Below the pieces are notes generated by a model, which had not been told where the DNA came from, ran no database searches, and saw nothing but the letters and a program-made list of their open reading frames with translations. Position numbers and translations under genes: made by a program. Positions 25,614-35,065 of a DNA stretch of 64,000 nucleotides are shown one piece after another; position 1 is the stretch's first letter; each line of letters begins with the position of its first letter. The stretch lies in NCBI RefSeq assembly GCF_900107545.1, contig NZ_FNQZ01000003.1, positions 124,001-188,000 of the forward strand. The letters are read 5' to 3'. This DNA is from Pseudobutyrivibrio sp. ACV-2. GTDB lineage: Bacteria; Bacillota; Clostridia; Lachnospirales; Lachnospiraceae.

Positions 25614-26012
25614 TTATTTAATTAAATCTGAAAGCTTTTTACCATAGAAAAAGTCACGCTCAAGCATATAGAATTCTGTCCACATTGGAAGAGTCTTGCA
25701 AATTCCATCACGTGGACAATCATAGTTTTCATCTGATAGACAAGCTACAGGTGCCAAACTTCCTTCCATAAGCTCGATTATTTCTCCTACTGAATATTCA
25801 TTAGCTGCACGAGTGAGTTGATAGCCGCCGCCTTTGCCGCTGACGCCCTTTACAAAACCTCCATGTACCAGTTCTTTAACTATTATCTCTAAATATTTCT
25901 TTGAAATGTCCTGGCGCTCTGCAATATCTTTGAGGGGGATATAATCCTCAGGATTTTGTTGGGCTAAATCTATCATTACACGTAGTGCATATCTTCCTTT
26001 TGTACTAAACAT
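25614..26012 (-). CDS. Rrf2-family regulator (CymR/IscR-like), probable controller of the sulfur regulon
   Basis: This 132-residue winged-helix repressor begins MFSTKGRYALRVMIDLAQQN, with recognition region DISKKYLEIIVKELVHGGFV. Downstream are three cysteines, C-x7-C-x5-C (ACLSDENYDCPRDGICK), placed as the iron-sulfur ligands of IscR, so it may sense cluster or cysteine status. The start follows AGGAGG on the minus strand. Matching dyads lie at the promoters of the sulfate, encapsulin, tcdA, metY and GDSL operons and at its own promoter. CymR in Bacillus acts with CysK; no cysK gene is in this window. Confidence 0.9.
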   Translation of the reverse strand: MFSTKGRYALRVMIDLAQQNPEDYIPLKDIAERQDISKKYLEIIVKELVHGGFVKGVSGKGGGYQLTRAANEYSVGEIIELMEGSLAPVACLSDENYDCPRDGICKTLPMWTEFYMLERDFFYGKKLSDLIK

Positions 26013-26037
26013 GATTAAAACCTCCTGTGAATAATTT

Positions 26038-26141
26038 AGTCCGCCTGTTACGCTAACAATACTATACGTCCATTTTTGAGATCGCTGTCGCTATACTCCT
26101 CAAAAATGGACGTATAGCATTGTTAGCTACAGGCTCATCTA
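26038..26141 (-). repeat. Stem repeat, copy 5, in the rrf2 leader (minus orientation)
   Basis: Read on the minus strand it has the family ends TAGATGAGC and GCGGACTA. A near-perfect stem of about 33 bp contains GCTATACGTCCATTTTTGAG. The apex AGTATAGCGACAGCGAT differs from the core shared by copies 1-4. It ends 20-25 bases before the rrf2 start codon. Confidence 0.75.
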
Positions 26142-26202
26142 AGTTTTCATATGTAAATAATAATTTAGGTTACGTTGTAAAACGCTATAAAGATTTAACA
26201 CT

Positions 26203-26232
26203 ATTATACGATAGGTAAGTAGGTGAATGCAA
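26203..26232 (-). promoter_or_regulatory. rrf2 promoter with operator-like spacer (autoregulation)
   Basis: On the minus strand, TTGCAT (26232-26227) and TATAAT (26208-26203) are 18 bp apart. The spacer holds ACCTACTTACCTAT, which matches the AGGTA/GTAGG elements at promoters C, D and E. About 60 bases of unremarkable AT-rich sequence separate it from the repeat. Confidence 0.5.
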
Positions 26233-26291
26233 TATGGTTGCTATAAATTCATCTGATAACGAACTATAAAATTTAACGATGATAAAACCCA

Positions 26292-26318
26292 TTGACGTAG
26301 TAGGTAAATAGGTATAAT
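26292..26318 (+). promoter_or_regulatory. Promoter E with Rrf2/CymR-like operator (GDSL/cystine transporter)
   Basis: TTGACG (26292-26297) and TATAAT (26313-26318) have a 15-bp spacer, which is short. The spacer TAGTAGGTAAATAGG matches the right half of operator C. The weak spacing could mean an activator or an alternative -35. Confidence 0.5.
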
Positions 26319-26374
26319 ATACGAACATGCAAAACATACGAGGCACAAGTGATAGGAAAGGAGGCCAGCGTTAA

Positions 26375-26992
26375 ATGAAAAGCGTACTTTGTTTTGGAGA
26401 TTCAAATACATACGGATTAAAACCTGATGGTAGCGGCAGATTTGAGAAGACTGAAAGATGGACAGGTATTCTTTCAGAAATGCTTAGGCCTGACGATTAC
26501 GATGTGATAGAAGAAGGACTTGTTGGTCGTACCACAGTTTTCGAGGATAGCACCAGACTTGGTCGAAATGGTTCAAAGCTACTTCCCGTATTGCTAGAGA
26601 GCCACGGACCGGTGGATACAGTTGTGTTGATGCTTGGCACAAACGATTGCAAAACAGTTTACAACGCATCACCAAGGCTTATTGCCAGAGGCGCAGAGAT
26701 ACTTCTTAAACAAATACGTGCAAATAATGAAAATGCGAAAATTCTTCTTTTATCCCCTATATACCTTGGTGAAAAAGTATGGAAGGAAGAATACGATCCT
26801 GAATTTGATGAGAAATCAGTTCTCACCTCAAAGGAATTAAAAGCAGTATTTAAAAAGCTTGCAGAGGAATTCGACTGTATGTTTTTGGCAGCATCTGATG
26901 TGGCGAAGCCATCAGAAACGGATCAGGAACACATGGACCTAGAAAGCCATCGATTCCTAGCGGAAGCAATATACAAAAAACTAATTGCTTAA
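26375..26992 (+). CDS. SGNH/GDSL-family hydrolase
   Basis: This is a cytoplasmic serine esterase of 205 residues with no signal peptide. Block I is LCFGDSNTYG (Ser 10), block III GTNDCK, and the C-terminal block DLESH contains the Asp/His pair. It resembles the small arylesterase/acyl-esterase group. The start follows AAAGGAGG. Promoter E places it in the presumed sulfur regulon ahead of an amino-acid transporter. The substrate is unknown; hydrolysis of an O-acetyl amino acid or thioester would fit but is speculation. Confidence 0.85.
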   Translation: MKSVLCFGDSNTYGLKPDGSGRFEKTERWTGILSEMLRPDDYDVIEEGLVGRTTVFEDSTRLGRNGSKLLPVLLESHGPVDTVVLMLGTNDCKTVYNASPRLIARGAEILLKQIRANNENAKILLLSPIYLGEKVWKEEYDPEFDEKSVLTSKELKAVFKKLAEEFDCMFLAASDVAKPSETDQEHMDLESHRFLAEAIYKKLIA

Positions 26993-26995
26993 ATA

Positions 26996-27080
26996 GCCTT
27001 CCCCTTGAGGGGAAGGTGCCCGAAGGAAGAGATAATGCTTTAGCGTTATCTGCCACCCTGGCGAAGGGCGGATGAGGTGT
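26996..27080 (+). repeat. CCTTCCCC hairpin repeat with inserted GATAATGC module, copy R1
   Basis: The head hairpin CCTTCCCCTTGAGGGGAAGG is followed by TGCCCGAAGG. A module holding GATAATGC-TTTA-GCGTTATC and TGCCACC comes next, then a second CGAAGG, then GCGGATGAGGTG. It lies between the GDSL gene and the binding-protein gene. Confidence 0.85.
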
Positions 27081-27140
27081 CATACCTTGGCCCTTGAGAA
27101 AAAATAAAAAATAACCCCACAACATGAAAGGAACACAACA

Positions 27141-28037
27141 ATGAAAAACACAATAGTAAAAAAACTTACAACATCCCTCCTGGCAACATCACTCATCACA
27201 GCATCATTCACAGCCTGCGGTTCATCAGATAACACATCTTCTGACACATCAGCTACAGCTGAGTCTGCATCATCAGAATCATCAGATAGCTCTGCACCAT
27301 TTAGAACTCTAGATGAAATCAAAGAGAGCGGCACAATCAACATCGGCGTATTCTCAGACAAGAGCCCATTTGGTTATGTAGATGAAAATGGTGAATATGC
27401 AGGATACGATGTTTACTTTGCAGAGAGAATCGGTGAAGACCTTGGTGTGGAAATCAACTATGTTTCTACAGAGGCAGCAAACAGAATCGAATACCTTCAG
27501 ACAGGAAAGGTTGATATTATCCTTGCAAACTTTACAGTTACAGAAGAAAGAGCTGAAGAGGTAGATTTCGCACTTCCATACATGAACGTAGCACTTGGTG
27601 TTATTTCACCTGACGATGCTGTAATCGAAAGCCTTGATGATATCGGAGCAGATAATCAAGTAATCGTTATCTCTGGTACTACAGCTGAGACTTATCTCAC
27701 AAAGAATTATCCAGACATCAAGCTTCAGAAGTATGATGCATATGCAGAGGCTAAGACAGCATTTGAAAATGGTAACGGTGTAGCGTGGGCAAACGACAAC
27801 ACAGAGGTTATTGCCTTCTCTATTGAAAACGAGGGTTACACAGTAGGTATCCCTTCACTTGGTGATCAGGACACAATCGCTCCAGCTGTAACAAAGGGCA
27901 ACGAGTCACTCCTTAACTGGCTCAACGAAGAGATTGAGTCTCTTGGTACAGAAAACTTTTTCCACGCAGATTATGAGGCAACTCTTCTTGATACATACGG
28001 TGCTGATTACGAAGATACATTAGTAGTTGAACAATAA
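27141..28037 (+). CDS. Amino-acid ABC transporter substrate-binding lipoprotein (probably cystine/cysteine)
   Basis: This 298-residue extracellular lipoprotein has a signal peptide and lipobox (ITASFTACG), a Ser/Asp/Thr-rich linker, then a family-3 solute-binding domain: GTINIGVFSDKSPFGYVDENG and ANFTVTEERAEEVDFALPYM. It is similar in type to cysteine/polar amino-acid binders such as CjaA and TcyA. Specificity is inferred from the presumed sulfur regulon. The start follows AAAGGAAC. Three hairpins separate it from the permease genes. Confidence 0.85.
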   Translation: MKNTIVKKLTTSLLATSLITASFTACGSSDNTSSDTSATAESASSESSDSSAPFRTLDEIKESGTINIGVFSDKSPFGYVDENGEYAGYDVYFAERIGEDLGVEINYVSTEAANRIEYLQTGKVDIILANFTVTEERAEEVDFALPYMNVALGVISPDDAVIESLDDIGADNQVIVISGTTAETYLTKNYPDIKLQKYDAYAEAKTAFENGNGVAWANDNTEVIAFSIENEGYTVGIPSLGDQDTIAPAVTKGNESLLNWLNEEIESLGTENFFHADYEATLLDTYGADYEDTLVVEQ

Positions 28038-28131
28038 TCATCAGATTATTGTTTAACGTAACTGGCAACAATTTTATTGTTGTCCGAATGAAATGAGGAT
28101 TAAAATGCAGTTTTCCTTGACTGCATTTTAA
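28031..28131 (+). promoter_or_regulatory. Three stacked hairpins between binding-protein and permease genes
   Basis: Stems are ACAATAATC (28031-28039) with GATTATTGT (28044-28052), GGCAACAAT (28064-28072) with ATTGTTGTC (28076-28084), and TTAAAATGCAG (28100-28110) with CTGCATTTTAA (28121-28131). None has a strong T-run, so mRNA stabilisation of the binding-protein message or partial termination is the likely role. Confidence 0.6.
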
Positions 28132-28200
28132 CCTTGTAGAAGGTGGAAAGTAATACGTAATTACGATAATTACGAAATGAAAGGAATTGAAACCTAAGCA

Positions 28201-28860
28201 ATGAATAAAGATATTCTTATTGAATATCTCCCACTGTATAAGGACGCTTTAATTCTCACACTTAAAATTGGATGGCAGGGCATACTATTGGCTTTTGTGA
28301 TAGGTCTGATTGGCTCTGCCATTTTACATTTTAAAATTAGAGTCCTTAAAAGTATTGTGGGAGTCTATATTGAATTATTTAGAAATACACCACTTTTGGT
28401 ACAGCTGTTTTTCATCTATTTTGCTTTACCAAAGGTGGGCATACAGGTTAGTGCCGAGGCTTGCGGAATTCTTGGTCTTGGACTTCTTGGAGGAGCTTAC
28501 ATGATAGAGACCTTTAGAAGTGGTCTTGAGGCCATCCCAACAATCCAAAATGAAAGCGCATTAAGTCTTGGAATGAACGATTTTCAAACACTTTGGCATG
28601 TTATTTTGCCACAGGCTGTTTCTATAAGTGTTCCAGGTCTTCTGGCAAATGTTATTTTCCTCTTAAAGGAGACATCAGTTTTCTCCACAATCAGTTTGAT
28701 GGATTTGATGTTTACAGCCAAGGATTTAATTGGAATGTATGCAAAGACAATAGAATGTCTGTTCCTTTTGGTGGTATTTTATCTGATTATGCTTCTTCCA
28801 ATATCTATTTTGGGAGCAGTTATTGAAAGGAGGATGCGCTATGGCCAGTTTGGGGATTGA
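28201..28860 (+). CDS. Amino-acid ABC transporter permease 1
   Basis: This 219-residue HisM/GlnP-type permease has about five membrane segments. The conserved loop ESALSLGMNDFQTLWHVILPQA contacts the ATPase. Block YIELFRNTPLLVQLFFIYFALP is typical of polar amino-acid permeases. The ribosome site is distant (AAAGG about 17 bases upstream). It overlaps the second permease by 20 bases. Confidence 0.9.
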   Translation: MNKDILIEYLPLYKDALILTLKIGWQGILLAFVIGLIGSAILHFKIRVLKSIVGVYIELFRNTPLLVQLFFIYFALPKVGIQVSAEACGILGLGLLGGAYMIETFRSGLEAIPTIQNESALSLGMNDFQTLWHVILPQAVSISVPGLLANVIFLLKETSVFSTISLMDLMFTAKDLIGMYAKTIECLFLLVVFYLIMLLPISILGAVIERRMRYGQFGD

Positions 28861-29515
28861 TGTTTTATTCAAAGGCACAAATTTCCTTAGACTCTTACAG
28901 GGACTTTGGGTTTCCATTGAAATCAGTTTAATTGCAGTGGTGCTTAGTATAGTTTTAGGCCTTCTTGTTGGTATGCTGATGACAGTAGAAAACAAGCTAT
29001 TAAAGGTCATTCTAAAGATATATCTAGAGACAGTTAGAATCATGCCACAGATGGTGCTTTTATTTATTGTTTATTTTGGCACCACCAGAGTATTTGGCTG
29101 GGATATGTCTGCTGAATCCTCTGCCATATTCGTATTTACGTTCTGGGGTACAGCAGAAATGGGAGACTTGGTTAGAGGCTCTATTAAAAGTATTCCAAAC
29201 ATCCAGTTTGAATCAGCCTTTGCCCTTGGCATGGACAAAATTCAGACATACCTTTACATTATATTGCCTCAGACCGTCAGACGTCTGATTCCACTTTCTA
29301 TTAACCTCATTACCAGAATGATTAAAACCACATCCCTTGTAATGATGATTGGAATAGTGGAAGTGCTAAAGGTAGCGCAGCAGATAATCGAAGCTAATAG
29401 AAAGGTATCTCCAAATGCGGCTTTTGGAGTATTTGCAGTAGTGTTTTTACTATATTTCCTAGTGTGCTGGCCAATCAGCAGGCTCAGCGTATATTTAGAA
29501 AAAAGGTGGGCATAA
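28841..29515 (+). CDS. Amino-acid ABC transporter permease 2
   Basis: This 224-residue permease is paralogous to the preceding one. ATG 28841 follows AAAGGAGG; the frame opens at 28823. It shows YLETVRIMPQMVLLFIVYFG and the docking loop ESAFALGMDKIQTYLYIILP. Two different permeases imply a heterodimeric channel. The ATPase gene begins on the base after its stop codon. Confidence 0.9.
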   Translation: MASLGIDVLFKGTNFLRLLQGLWVSIEISLIAVVLSIVLGLLVGMLMTVENKLLKVILKIYLETVRIMPQMVLLFIVYFGTTRVFGWDMSAESSAIFVFTFWGTAEMGDLVRGSIKSIPNIQFESAFALGMDKIQTYLYIILPQTVRRLIPLSINLITRMIKTTSLVMMIGIVEVLKVAQQIIEANRKVSPNAAFGVFAVVFLLYFLVCWPISRLSVYLEKRWA

Positions 29516-30256
29516 ATGAGCGAATTATTAAAGGTTACACATTTACACAAAGAATTTGGAGCAAATGTAGTTTTAAAGGATATAAACCTTTCCGTAAAGA
29601 AGGGAGAAGTAGTCGTTATAATTGGACCATCTGGCTGCGGTAAAAGTACATTTCTTAGATGCTTAAACGGCCTTGAGGATATTCAGGGCGGTGTTATCAC
29701 TGTAGACGGTCTTCCAGTGGAGGCAGGCAAGCGTGACATTACAAAGCTTCGACAGAAAATAGGAATGGTATTTCAGTCCTACGAGCTTTTCCCTCATAAA
29801 ACAGTACTTGAAAACTGCATTCTCGCCCCAACAAAGGTTCAAAAGAGAACAAGAGAGGACGCCATCAAAGAAGCATTAGAGCTTCTTGACAAGGTTGGCC
29901 TTGTGGATAAAAAGGATTACTATCCTCGCCAGCTTTCAGGTGGACAAAAGCAAAGAGTTGCAATCGTTAGAGCACTGCTCATGCATCCTGAGGTTATTTT
30001 ATTTGATGAGGTCACAGCAGCCTTAGATCCTGAGATGGTTCATGAGGTGTTAGAGACCATGATTGCTCTTGCAAAAGCAGGTTCAACCATGCTTATCGTT
30101 ACTCATGAGATGGATTTCGCCAAGGCTATTGCAGATAGAATTATCTTTTTAGATAAGGGTGATATTGTAGAGGAGACAACTGAAGTAAAGGACTTTTTTG
30201 CAGAGCCAAAAACTGACAGAGCCAAGAAATTTTTAAAGACATTTACATATGATTGA
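29516..30256 (+). CDS. Amino-acid ABC transporter ATP-binding protein
   Basis: This 246-residue ATPase of the GlnQ/TcyC type has Walker A GPSGCGKST (about 37-45), signature LSGGQKQRVAIVRAL, Walker B VILFDEVTAALDPE and H-loop VTHEMDFA. It starts directly after the permease stop. No clear terminator follows before the trp promoter at 30296. Confidence 0.92.
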   Translation: MSELLKVTHLHKEFGANVVLKDINLSVKKGEVVVIIGPSGCGKSTFLRCLNGLEDIQGGVITVDGLPVEAGKRDITKLRQKIGMVFQSYELFPHKTVLENCILAPTKVQKRTREDAIKEALELLDKVGLVDKKDYYPRQLSGGQKQRVAIVRALLMHPEVILFDEVTAALDPEMVHEVLETMIALAKAGSTMLIVTHEMDFAKAIADRIIFLDKGDIVEETTEVKDFFAEPKTDRAKKFLKTFTYD

Positions 30257-30295
30257 TAAATCTAAATTAAACTTTGTAATTTTCAGAAAAATTGA

Positions 30296-30324
30296 TTGAC
30301 ACAACTGTATTTGAATGATACACT
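30296..30324 (+). promoter_or_regulatory. trp operon promoter
   Basis: TTGACA (30296-30301), 17-bp spacer, TACACT (30319-30324). It lies just upstream of the T-box leader. Confidence 0.7.
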
Positions 30325-30330
30325 TACTTC

Positions 30331-30630
30331 AACTTGATAAAGCGTTAAACCGATGAGGGAGAGGAGTACCTCTTTATGATGCTTTTTAGAGAGCTGCGAT
30401 GGTGGGATGCAGTAAGCTAGTAATTAGGGAATGGACTCCTGAGGGCGTGAGGAAATAGTGCTTTGGCATTAGAGTATTGCACGACGTAGGGCGCGCGTCA
30501 GTCGTCAGGGATATGATGGTATCCTGTAAAGTGCATGATTCATTCATGAATTCAAGGTGGCACCGCGGAAAAGAATTTTCGTCCTTGATAGAAACTATTA
30601 ATTTAAGTGGTTTCTATCAGGGACTTTTTT
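30331..30630 (+). promoter_or_regulatory. tRNA-Trp T-box leader with terminator
   Basis: The leader senses uncharged tRNA-Trp and controls read-through into the trp genes. Stem I elements GAGAGCTGCGATGGTGGGATG lead to a specifier in GGGAATGGACTCCTGAG, where TGG (30432-30434) is the tryptophan codon. The T-box bulge is AAGGTGGCACCGCGG (30554-30568). The terminator pairs 30581-30595 with 30610-30624, followed by six Ts. The target matches the downstream genes. Confidence 0.93.
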
Positions 30631-30675
30631 ATTTCCAGATAGAAACAGCGTCAGATAGCAGCAGGAGGAATTGAC

Positions 30676-31743
30676 ATGATTAAAGAAGCAATCGTAAAAA
30701 TCGTAAACAAGGGTGACCTTACATATGATGAGGCATATGCAGTAATGAATGAGATTATGGATGGCGACACCAGCCCAACACAAAACGTAGCATTTCTTGC
30801 AGCATTATCTACCAAAAGTGCAAGAGCAGAGACCACAGATGAAATCGCAGGCTGTGCAGCTGCCATGAGAGAGCATGCTACAAAGGTTGTAACAAACATG
30901 GATGTGTTTGAAATCGTAGGCACAGGCGGAGACAATGCACACAGCTTTAACATTTCCACTACATCAGCCCTGGTTGCTGCAGCAGGTGGAATGAAGGTAG
31001 CTAAGCATGGTAACAGAGCAGCATCTTCACTTTGTGGAACAGCAGATTGTCTTGAGGCGCTGGGGGTTAATATCTCACAGGATCCTGAAAAGTGTGTGGA
31101 GCTTTTAGAAAAAGTTGGAATGTGCTTCTTTTTCGCTCAGAAATATCACACATCAATGAAATATGTAGGAGCTATCAGAAAAGAGCTGGGCTTTAGAACA
31201 GTGTTCAATATCCTAGGTCCTCTTACAAATCCAGCCACACCTAGCATGCAGCTCCTTGGCGTATATGATGAATATCTTGTTGAGCCACTTGCTCAGGTTC
31301 TTATCAGCTTAGGGGTCAAACGCGGCATGGTGGTTTACGGAATGGACAAGCTTGATGAGATTTCACTTAGTGCTCAAACCAAGATTTGCGAGATAAATGA
31401 TGGATGGTACAAAACCTATATTATTGAGCCTGAGGATTTTGGATTTGAAAAATGTACTAAAGAAGATTTAAAGGGCGGTACTCCAGAAGAAAATGCAAAA
31501 ATCACAAGAGCCATTTTAAATGGTGAGAGAGGACCAAAGAGAAACGCAGTTTTATTAAATGCTGGAGCATCTCTTTACATAGGCGGCAAGGCAGACAGCT
31601 TTGCAGAAGGCGTAAAACTTGCAGAAGAAATAATCGATTCAGGAAAAGCACTTGAGACACTTGAAAAATTCATTCTTGTAAGTAACGAAATTAAAGAAGA
31701 GGATATGGATGAACATACTAGAGCAAATAGCGGAGCATGCTAA
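30676..31743 (+). CDS. trpD: Anthranilate phosphoribosyltransferase
   Basis: This transfers phosphoribose to anthranilate. The 355 residues show [28 protein letters not shown], and LGPLTNPA. The C-terminal tail is slightly longer than usual and reads into the next gene ([15 protein letters not shown]), giving a 35-base overlap with trpC. The start follows AGGAGGAATT. It is the first gene after the T-box. Confidence 0.95.
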   Translation: MIKEAIVKIVNKGDLTYDEAYAVMNEIMDGDTSPTQNVAFLAALSTKSARAETTDEIAGCAAAMREHATKVVTNMDVFEIVGTGGDNAHSFNISTTSALVAAAGGMKVAKHGNRAASSLCGTADCLEALGVNISQDPEKCVELLEKVGMCFFFAQKYHTSMKYVGAIRKELGFRTVFNILGPLTNPATPSMQLLGVYDEYLVEPLAQVLISLGVKRGMVVYGMDKLDEISLSAQTKICEINDGWYKTYIIEPEDFGFEKCTKEDLKGGTPEENAKITRAILNGERGPKRNAVLLNAGASLYIGGKADSFAEGVKLAEEIIDSGKALETLEKFILVSNEIKEEDMDEHTRANSGAC

Positions 31744-32488
31744 ATATAGGGTAAGTCAGGCAAAACAGAAAAAACCTTTGTCGCAGGTCAAATCTGACGC
31801 CTTAAAACTTAAAAAGGGTAATTTCGAATTTGAGAAAGCACTGACAAAAGGTGATATTGCTTTTATCTGTGAATGTAAAAAGGCATCTCCATCAAAGGGA
31901 ATAATTGCAGAAGAGTTTGATTATTTACAGATTGCTAAAGATTACGAGGCAGCAGGAGCTGATTGTATATCAGTGCTGACTGAGCCTAAATGGTTCCTGG
32001 GCAAAGATGAATATTTACGAGATATCGCAAATACGGTAAACATCCCTACCATCCGAAAGGATTTTGTGGTTGATGAATATATGATATACGAAGCTAAAAT
32101 CCTTGGAGCAAAGGCAGTACTTTTGATAGTTGCAATACTGACAGAAAATGAGCTTTTTAAATATATTCGTATATGCGATAGCCTGGGATTGACAGCACTT
32201 GTTGAAGCTCATGATGAAATAGAAATCATGAAGGCGGTAAGAGCAGGAGCCAGAGTGATAGGTGTAAACAACAGAAACCTAAAGGATTTTTCAGTTGATA
32301 CAGCAAACAGCACCAAACTTAGAAATCTCATTCCGGGGGATGTGCTATTTGTATCTGAAAGCGGAATAAAGGAAGCAAGCGACATAAAGGCACTGCGGGT
32401 AGCTGGCGTTGATGCAGTTCTCATAGGTGAAACCTTAATGAGAGCAACTGATAAAAAAGCAAAACTAGAAGAGCTAAAGGGAAGGTAA
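31709..32488 (+). CDS. trpC: Indole-3-glycerol phosphate synthase
   Basis: This closes the indole ring in tryptophan synthesis. The 259-residue TIM barrel shows [51 protein letters not shown] and VSESGI. Start ATG 31709 overlaps the trpD end and has AAGAAGAGG upstream. It carries two CG-N6-CG motifs (32026, 32168). Confidence 0.96.
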   Translation: MNILEQIAEHAKYRVSQAKQKKPLSQVKSDALKLKKGNFEFEKALTKGDIAFICECKKASPSKGIIAEEFDYLQIAKDYEAAGADCISVLTEPKWFLGKDEYLRDIANTVNIPTIRKDFVVDEYMIYEAKILGAKAVLLIVAILTENELFKYIRICDSLGLTALVEAHDEIEIMKAVRAGARVIGVNNRNLKDFSVDTANSTKLRNLIPGDVLFVSESGIKEASDIKALRVAGVDAVLIGETLMRATDKKAKLEELKGR

Positions 32489-32493
32489 GAGAA

Positions 32494-34296
32494 ATGACAA
32501 CAATTAAGCTTTGTGGTCTCACAAGAGAGGCGGATATAAAAAAGGCAAATGAATTAAAGCCAGAGTACATTGGATTTGTTTTCTATGAGAAAAGCAGACG
32601 AAATGTTACAAGGCAAAGAGCGAAGGAATTAAAAAAGCTTTTAAATCCAGAAATAAAGGCTGTAGGAGTTTTCGTAGATGCGCCGGTAAAGCAGGTAGAA
32701 GAGCTTTTTGATGAAAACATTATCGATGTAGCTCAGCTTCACGGCAATGAAAGTGAGGACTACATCAAGGAGCTTATGGACAATAACATTCCTGTCATTA
32801 AAACCTTCAAAGCTAATTCACCAGAGGAACTTATTAAGGCTGAAAAATCCAGCGCAGACATGATTATGCTTGATGCGGGAAACGGTGAGGGCAAGCCAAT
32901 CAACGATTTAAAGCTACTTACATATATAGATAGACCATTTATCCTTGCAGGTGGGCTGAACCAGGAAAACGTCTCAGAAGCCATTCAGGTGACAAAGCCA
33001 TATGGCGTAGATGTAAGCTCTGGAATCGAAACTGACAAGCTTAAGGATGGTCAGAAGATGAAGGAATTCGTAAATGCGGTAAGAGAAAACAGAGGGGATA
33101 AAAAAGTGGTTAAAAGCAAAGGAAGGTTTGGTGTTCATGGAGGTCAGTACATTCCAGAAACTCTCATGAATGCAGTAAACGAGCTTGAGGAAGCTTACAA
33201 TCATTACAAGGATGACCCGGAATTTAATAGAGAGCTTACAGAGCTTTTAAATGACTATGCTAATCGCCCAAGTCTTTTGTACTATGCAAAAAAGATGACA
33301 GAGGATTTAGGTGGCGCCAAAATTTATCTCAAGAGAGAGGATTTGAATCACACAGGTGCACACAAGATTAACAATGTATTAGGTCAGGCTCTTTTAGCTA
33401 AAAAGATGGGAAAAACTAGACTTATTGCAGAAACAGGTGCAGGCCAGCACGGCGTTGCCACGGCCACAGCAGCAGCACTTCTTGGTATGGAGTGTGTGGT
33501 TTTCATGGGTGAGGAAGATACAAAGCGCCAGGCACTTAATGTATATCGTATGAAGCTTTTAGGTGCTGATGTTGTCCCTGTAAAAAGCGGTACAGCTACT
33601 CTTAAGGATGCGGTTTCAGAGTGTATGAGAGAGTGGACTACCAGAATCGATGACACACATTATTGCCTTGGTTCTGTAATGGGACCTCATCCATTCCCTA
33701 CTATCGTACGTGATTTTCAGGCTGTTATTTCAAAGGAAAGCCGTCAGCAGATTTTGGAAAAGGAAGGTCGTCTTCCAGATGCTGTAATCGCCTGCGTAGG
33801 TGGTGGAAGCAACGCTATCGGAAGCTTTTATCACTATATAGGAGACGAGGGAGTAAAGCTTATAGGCTGCGAGGCCGCAGGACGTGGAATCGATACCTTT
33901 GAGACAGCTGCTACAGTAAATACAGGAAAAATCGGCATCTTCCATGGAATGAAATCTTATTTCTGCCAGGATGAATATGGACAGATTGCTCCAGTTTACT
34001 CTATTTCAGCCGGACTTGATTATCCAGGCGTTGGCCCAGAGCATGCATATCTCCACGACATCAAAAGAGCAGAGTATGTGCCTGTTACAGATGAAGAGGC
34101 AGTTGAAGCCTTTGAGTATATCGCTAAAACAGAAGGCATTATTGCTGCTATCGAAAGCTCACATGCCATTGCCTATGCCATGAAGCTTGCCCCAACCATG
34201 AGCAAAGATCAAATCATCATGGTTACAGTTTCAGGAAGAGGCGACAAGGATTGCGCAGCAATTGCTAGATACAGAGGAGAAGATATTTATGAGTAA
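32494..34296 (+). CDS. trpF-trpB: Fusion of phosphoribosylanthranilate isomerase and tryptophan synthase beta chain
   Basis: A 600-residue bifunctional enzyme. Residues 1 to about 203 are TrpF ([39 protein letters not shown]). A short KKVVKSK linker joins TrpB from about 208 ([15 protein letters not shown]), with PLP lysine 291 in HTGAHKINN and the phosphate loop GGGSNAIG. Both halves look intact. Separate trpF and trpB are the rule, so this fusion is notable; it fixes equal amounts of two non-consecutive enzymes. trpA starts inside its last codons. Confidence 0.95.
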   Translation: MTTIKLCGLTREADIKKANELKPEYIGFVFYEKSRRNVTRQRAKELKKLLNPEIKAVGVFVDAPVKQVEELFDENIIDVAQLHGNESEDYIKELMDNNIPVIKTFKANSPEELIKAEKSSADMIMLDAGNGEGKPINDLKLLTYIDRPFILAGGLNQENVSEAIQVTKPYGVDVSSGIETDKLKDGQKMKEFVNAVRENRGDKKVVKSKGRFGVHGGQYIPETLMNAVNELEEAYNHYKDDPEFNRELTELLNDYANRPSLLYYAKKMTEDLGGAKIYLKREDLNHTGAHKINNVLGQALLAKKMGKTRLIAETGAGQHGVATATAAALLGMECVVFMGEEDTKRQALNVYRMKLLGADVVPVKSGTATLKDAVSECMREWTTRIDDTHYCLGSVMGPHPFPTIVRDFQAVISKESRQQILEKEGRLPDAVIACVGGGSNAIGSFYHYIGDEGVKLIGCEAAGRGIDTFETAATVNTGKIGIFHGMKSYFCQDEYGQIAPVYSISAGLDYPGVGPEHAYLHDIKRAEYVPVTDEEAVEAFEYIAKTEGIIAAIESSHAIAYAMKLAPTMSKDQIIMVTVSGRGDKDCAAIARYRGEDIYE

Positions 34297-35065
34297 GATT
34301 TCAGAGGCATTTAACAATAAAAAGGCATTCATTCCATTTATCACCTGTGGCGATCCAGACCTTGAAACCACAAAGGAAATCATCAGACAGATGGAAAAAA
34401 ATGGAGCGGATTTGATAGAACTTGGCATCCCATTTTCAGATCCTACAGCAGAGGGACCTGTCATTATGGAAGCAAACATCAGAGCTCTTAAGAATAATAT
34501 TACAACAGATCATGTATTTGAAATGGTTTCAGAAATAAGTAGTGAGGTTTCCATTCCACTTGTTTTCATGACCTATGCCAATGTGGTTTATTCTTACGGA
34601 ATCGATAGATTTTTTAAGCGTTGTCAGGAGACTGGCATCTGTGGAATTATCCTTCCAGATGTTCCATTTGAGGAAAAGGCTGAGTTTGAGGATGTAGCTT
34701 TAAACTATGATGTTGAATTTGTATCAATGATTGCTCCTACTTCAGAGGACAGAATTGATGAAATTTCTGCTGATGCCAAAGGCTTTATCTATATCGTTTC
34801 AAGCCTTGGTGTCACAGGAACCAGAGCAGAGCTTAATGGAAATATTAAATCATTAGTAGATAGAGTAAGAAAAAATACCGACGTTCCATGTGCTGTAGGT
34901 TTTGGTATTTCAACACCTGCACAGGCGGCACAGATGGCAGATATTGCAGATGGTGCAATAGTTGGCTCTGCCATAGTTAGAGTGATTGAACAGTATGGTA
35001 AAGATGCTCCAGCTCAGGTTGGAAAACTGGTTAAAGATATGAAAGAGGCCTACTATGTTTCCTAG
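34289..35065 (+). CDS. trpA: Tryptophan synthase alpha chain
   Basis: This cleaves indole-3-glycerol phosphate and passes indole to TrpB. ATG 34289 after AGAGGAGAAG gives 258 residues, the normal length. Motifs are [28 protein letters not shown] and [12 protein letters not shown]. It overlaps the trpB end by 8 bases and trpE by 11. Confidence 0.96.
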   Translation: MSKISEAFNNKKAFIPFITCGDPDLETTKEIIRQMEKNGADLIELGIPFSDPTAEGPVIMEANIRALKNNITTDHVFEMVSEISSEVSIPLVFMTYANVVYSYGIDRFFKRCQETGICGIILPDVPFEEKAEFEDVALNYDVEFVSMIAPTSEDRIDEISADAKGFIYIVSSLGVTGTRAELNGNIKSLVDRVRKNTDVPCAVGFGISTPAQAAQMADIADGAIVGSAIVRVIEQYGKDAPAQVGKLVKDMKEAYYVS

